This document shows, in pieces, positions 28,938 to 30,842 of a stretch of 30,842 nucleotides of DNA; the stretch's first letter is position 1; each line of letters begins with the position of its first letter. Source of the DNA: CALAED01 sp937891035 (GTDB lineage Bacteria; Actinomycetota; Actinomycetes; Streptosporangiales; Streptosporangiaceae); the NCBI GenBank assembly GCA_035642125.1, contig DASQSZ010000122.1, positions 1 to 30,842 of the forward strand. Direction: 5' to 3'. Below the pieces are notes generated by a model. The model had not been told where the DNA came from. It worked only from the letters and a program-made list of their open reading frames with translations, and searched no databases. The position numbers and the translations under genes are program-made.

Positions 28938-30083
28938 TCAGGTCCGCCAGATGAGGACTAGCGCGCAGTCGTCGTCGCGGGTGGCCGCCATGGTCTGGAC
29001 GAGTTCCTTGGCGCCCTTGCGGAACCCCTGCGGGACCAGCCGCTCGGCCTCGCCGAGCAGCCGGTCGATCCCGGCGTCGAGGTCGCGGCCGGGCGCCTCG
29101 ACCAGACCGTCGGTGTAGAGCAGCAGCGCATCGCCCGGCCGCAGCAGCCCTCGCTCGGGCTGGGTGCGTAGATCGGGAACCACCCCGAGCACGACCCCCT
29201 TGGCCGTGCTCACCCGCCACGTGCCGCTGCCCGCGTCGAACTGAACGGCGGGCGGATGCCCGGCGGATTCGACGACGTACTCGCCGGTCGCCAGATCGAG
29301 GATCAGGTGGACGGCGGTGACGAATCCCTCGTCCCAACGCTGCCGTTGCAAGTAGGCGTTGCATGACTGCAGGAACCGATCGTGCCGGACCGAGCCGAGC
29401 AGGCCGCCGAACGCGCCGGACAGCATAAGGGCCCGGGTGCCGGCGCCGGTGCCCTTGCCGGACACGTCGATCAGCGCGACCTCGAGGCTTTTGCCGTCAC
29501 ACGAGGACACGACGAAGTCGCCGCCGAACGACGAGCCGCCCGCCTGCAGCAGGACCACCTGGGAATCCCAGCCGGCCGGCAGCGGCGGCAACTCGCCTTG
29601 GCGGCGCAGCCGATCGCGCAGGTCGAGGAGCATGTATTCGCCGCGCAGGCCCTGCACGCCGATCTCCTCGCGGTTGCGGGCCATCATGATCGCGAGGATG
29701 GCGGTGACGATCACGACCATGACGACGCCCGGGCCGACTTTGCGGTAGCCCTCGACGATCGAGTCGACGGCCAGCACCGCGGCCACGACGACGAGCAGCG
29801 CGACGAGCGTGCGCACTCGCAGCAGCAGCCCGCCGGCGAGCACGGTCAGCACCACCGCGCTCGAGGGAAACCAGGCCTGGGACATGGTGGACAGGACGCC
29901 GAGGGCGATCGCGCCGGTGGCCAGCCCTATGAAGACGTAACGCTCTCTGCTGAGCCTGCCGCGCCGCAGCCACCGGTAGATCCGCACCAGAACCGGGATA
30001 CGTCGCAGGAAGGCGCGCACCCCGGGCGGGAACAGGTGGACCACACGTTGCAGCATCTCCGGAAGCGTATCGAGCAAGTCCAC
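28938..30083 (-). CDS. membrane PP2C/SpoIIE-type serine phosphatase (RsbU-like)
   Basis: A 381-residue protein. After about 48 mostly basic residues come four membrane segments (about 49-65, 73-90, 92-107 and 119-135), then the SpoIIE/PP2C catalytic domain from about residue 145. Metal ligands lie in SSFGGDFVVSS (Asp189), LIDVSGKGTGAG (Asp206), LLYTDGLVEA (Asp325) and TRDDDCALVLI (Asp371 or Asp372). Such phosphatases dephosphorylate anti-anti-sigma proteins and so release anti-sigma kinases of the type encoded at 17209-17796; that pairing is possible but not shown. There is no PAS or GAF sensor, so the membrane part is the likely sensory region. The start is GTG at 30083; an ATG at 30059 with CCGGAG directly before it is an alternative. 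Confidence 0.88.
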   Translation of the reverse strand: MDLLDTLPEMLQRVVHLFPPGVRAFLRRIPVLVRIYRWLRRGRLSRERYVFIGLATGAIALGVLSTMSQAWFPSSAVVLTVLAGGLLLRVRTLVALLVVVAAVLAVDSIVEGYRKVGPGVVMVVIVTAILAIMMARNREEIGVQGLRGEYMLLDLRDRLRRQGELPPLPAGWDSQVVLLQAGGSSFGGDFVVSSCDGKSLEVALIDVSGKGTGAGTRALMLSGAFGGLLGSVRHDRFLQSCNAYLQRQRWDEGFVTAVHLILDLATGEYVVESAGHPPAVQFDAGSGTWRVSTAKGVVLGVVPDLRTQPERGLLRPGDALLLYTDGLVEAPGRDLDAGIDRLLGEAERLVPQGFRKGAKELVQTMAATRDDDCALVLIWRT

Positions 30084-30249
30084 GCAACGGTGGAATTCCG
30101 CGCCACCCTTGACTGTCCGTCACGCCACTCTCACTCAGCGGCCGAAAAGCGTCCCTGGATTTCGCTTCGCGTCCTAATTAGTGCATCATGGCCGCGTTTG
30201 TCCAGCGGCCGAACGCGTCAGTCAAGAGCGAGTGGGGAAGAAAGCGAGC

Positions 30250-30597
30250 ATGAGTCAGCCTGGGATGCGGGTGACGGTGGACGCGGCGATGCGGGCGCGG
30301 GACGTGTCACGTCCCTGGGACGACGATGACGACGCGGTGGGCCGCCCGCGCGCGGCCGATGCCGCCCGGCCCGCTCCCGACCGGGCCGCTCCCGACCGGA
30401 CCCGGTGGCCGGGCCGCGCCAGGTCGAGCGGCCCCGACCGCGCCGCCAGTACCGAGGCGGGCACCCCGGCCCGGGGCGATGACGGCGATCAGCGTGCCGG
30501 CGGCCGCGCGCGAGATGACGGCGCACAGCGCGACGAGCGGCGCGGCAAGGCCGACCGCCGCCGGCTCGGCAAACGCCACGCCCGGGCCCGTCGCTAG
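30250..30597 (+). CDS. small charged protein, hypothetical
   Basis: A 115-residue hydrophilic protein. It begins MSQPGMRVTVDAAMRARDVS, has an acidic WDDDDDAVG patch, a repeated APDR segment, and ends in a strongly basic tail (RRLGKRHARARR). It is probably unfolded or nucleic-acid binding. GGGGAAG precedes the ATG at 30250, which is preferred to the frame start at 30181. The N-terminal part looks conserved in type (short beta/helix) and the rest low complexity. I do not recognise the family. It diverges from the phosphatase gene; the 166-bp gap includes an AT-rich patch near 30175 (CTAATTAG). Confidence 0.55.
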   Translation: MSQPGMRVTVDAAMRARDVSRPWDDDDDAVGRPRAADAARPAPDRAAPDRTRWPGRARSSGPDRAASTEAGTPARGDDGDQRAGGRARDDGAQRDERRGKADRRRLGKRHARARR

Positions 30598-30609
30598 GCG
30601 GTGCACCGC
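30598..30609. terminator. palindrome GCGGTGCACCGC between convergent genes
   Basis: A perfect 12-bp palindrome directly after the stop of the small charged protein and before the end of rpiB on the other strand. It could form a small bidirectional hairpin; the stem is short for a terminator. Confidence 0.3.
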
Positions 30610-30626
30610 TCGGGGCGGCGGCGTCG

Positions 30627-30842
30627 CTAGGGCGAACCGGGGCGGGGCAGCGAGGGGAACTCGCCGGTCTCTTCGTATCGGCTGATCATTTCGATCCTGC
30701 GCGTGTGCCGCTCCTCTTTGGAGTACGGCGTGGTGAGGAACAGCTCGACGAAGCCCTGAGCGGTCGCGATGTCGTGCATCCGGGCGCCGAGGCCGATCAC
30801 GTTGGCGTCGTTGTGCTGCCGGCCGAGTACGGCGGTCTCGTC
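30627..30842 (-). CDS. rpiB: ribose-5-phosphate isomerase B, C-terminal part
   Basis: The last 71 residues of an RpiB/LacAB-family sugar-phosphate isomerase, cut by the window edge; the N-terminal half with the catalytic Cys lies to the right. The segment GRQHNDANVIGLGARM carries the conserved HNDANV motif, followed by VELFLTTPYSKEERHTRRI and the helix end ISRYEETGEFPSL. The enzyme interconverts ribulose 5-phosphate and ribose 5-phosphate in the pentose phosphate pathway. Stop codon TAG at 30629-30627. Confidence 0.9.
   Translation of the reverse strand, partial: DETAVLGRQHNDANVIGLGARMHDIATAQGFVELFLTTPYSKEERHTRRIEMISRYEETGEFPSLPRPGSP

Noticed and set aside
1..30842. tRNA, rRNA, complete insertion sequence or phage integration site
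   Set aside because: I read the intergenic regions on both strands and found no cloverleaf, transposase motif, integrase or flanking target duplication. A covariance-model scan would be the decisive test for small RNA genes.

Overview
The window is chromosomal DNA of a high-GC, mycelial-type actinobacterium. The clearest pointers are two XRE/DUF5753 regulators (one with a DUF397 partner), a WhiB protein, a DUF574 S-adenosyl methyltransferase, a mycothiol-dependent isomerase and an AdnAB helicase-nuclease. The mix suggests Streptosporangiales, but that is inference; there is no rRNA or tRNA here to place it. I saw no complete insertion sequence, integrase, CRISPR array or tRNA gene.

Layout. 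1-212: leader with a LexA-type palindrome at the very edge. 213-1064: XRE/DUF5753 regulator. 1115-2801 (minus): AAHS-type MFS transporter, a 79-residue unknown gene overlapping it by 4 bp, and a fragment of a flavin-dependent oxidoreductase, so this end looks decayed. 3135-4328 (minus): a helix-turn-helix/TPR regulator with visibly lower GC than its neighbours. 4759-11635 (minus): the double-strand-break resection genes adnA and adnB, bridged by an unlisted-looking 56-codon ORF whose start overlaps the adnA stop and whose stop overlaps the adnB start. 11844-13165: mycothiol-dependent isomerase plus VOC protein behind a good promoter. 13354-14166: divergent small membrane protein and WhiB-like gene. 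14226-15463: disordered protein coupled to a YihY/BrkB membrane protein. 15451-16584 (minus): decayed topoisomerase IB, small acidic protein, HTH protein. 16938-19255: a developmental-regulator type cluster (64-residue protein, anti-sigma-like ATPase, XRE/DUF5753, DUF397) around a 45-bp palindromic operator candidate.

19432-24028 carries a HyuA/HyuB pair whose HyuB has a C-terminal zinc-ribbon-like tail resembling the third subunit of acetone/acetophenone carboxylases. It is followed by a 46-bp direct repeat pair, the DUF574 methyltransferase, and an M24-fold (creatinase/ectoine-hydrolase-like) enzyme without the usual metal ligands. 27021-28319 (minus) is a second MFS transporter, divergent from a broken GlxA/AraC-type regulator. 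28938-30083 (minus) is a membrane SpoIIE/PP2C phosphatase, which could work with anti-sigma-like ATPases such as the one at 17209-17796. The window ends with a small basic protein and the C-terminus of RpiB.

Four partial or broken genes (LLM oxidoreductase, topoisomerase IB, GlxA/AraC regulator, and an extra copy of the adnB tail) show that this is an accessory, gene-shedding stretch built around the conserved adnAB block. The best candidates for something undescribed are the coupled sORF between adnA and adnB and the large dyad at 17875-17919.
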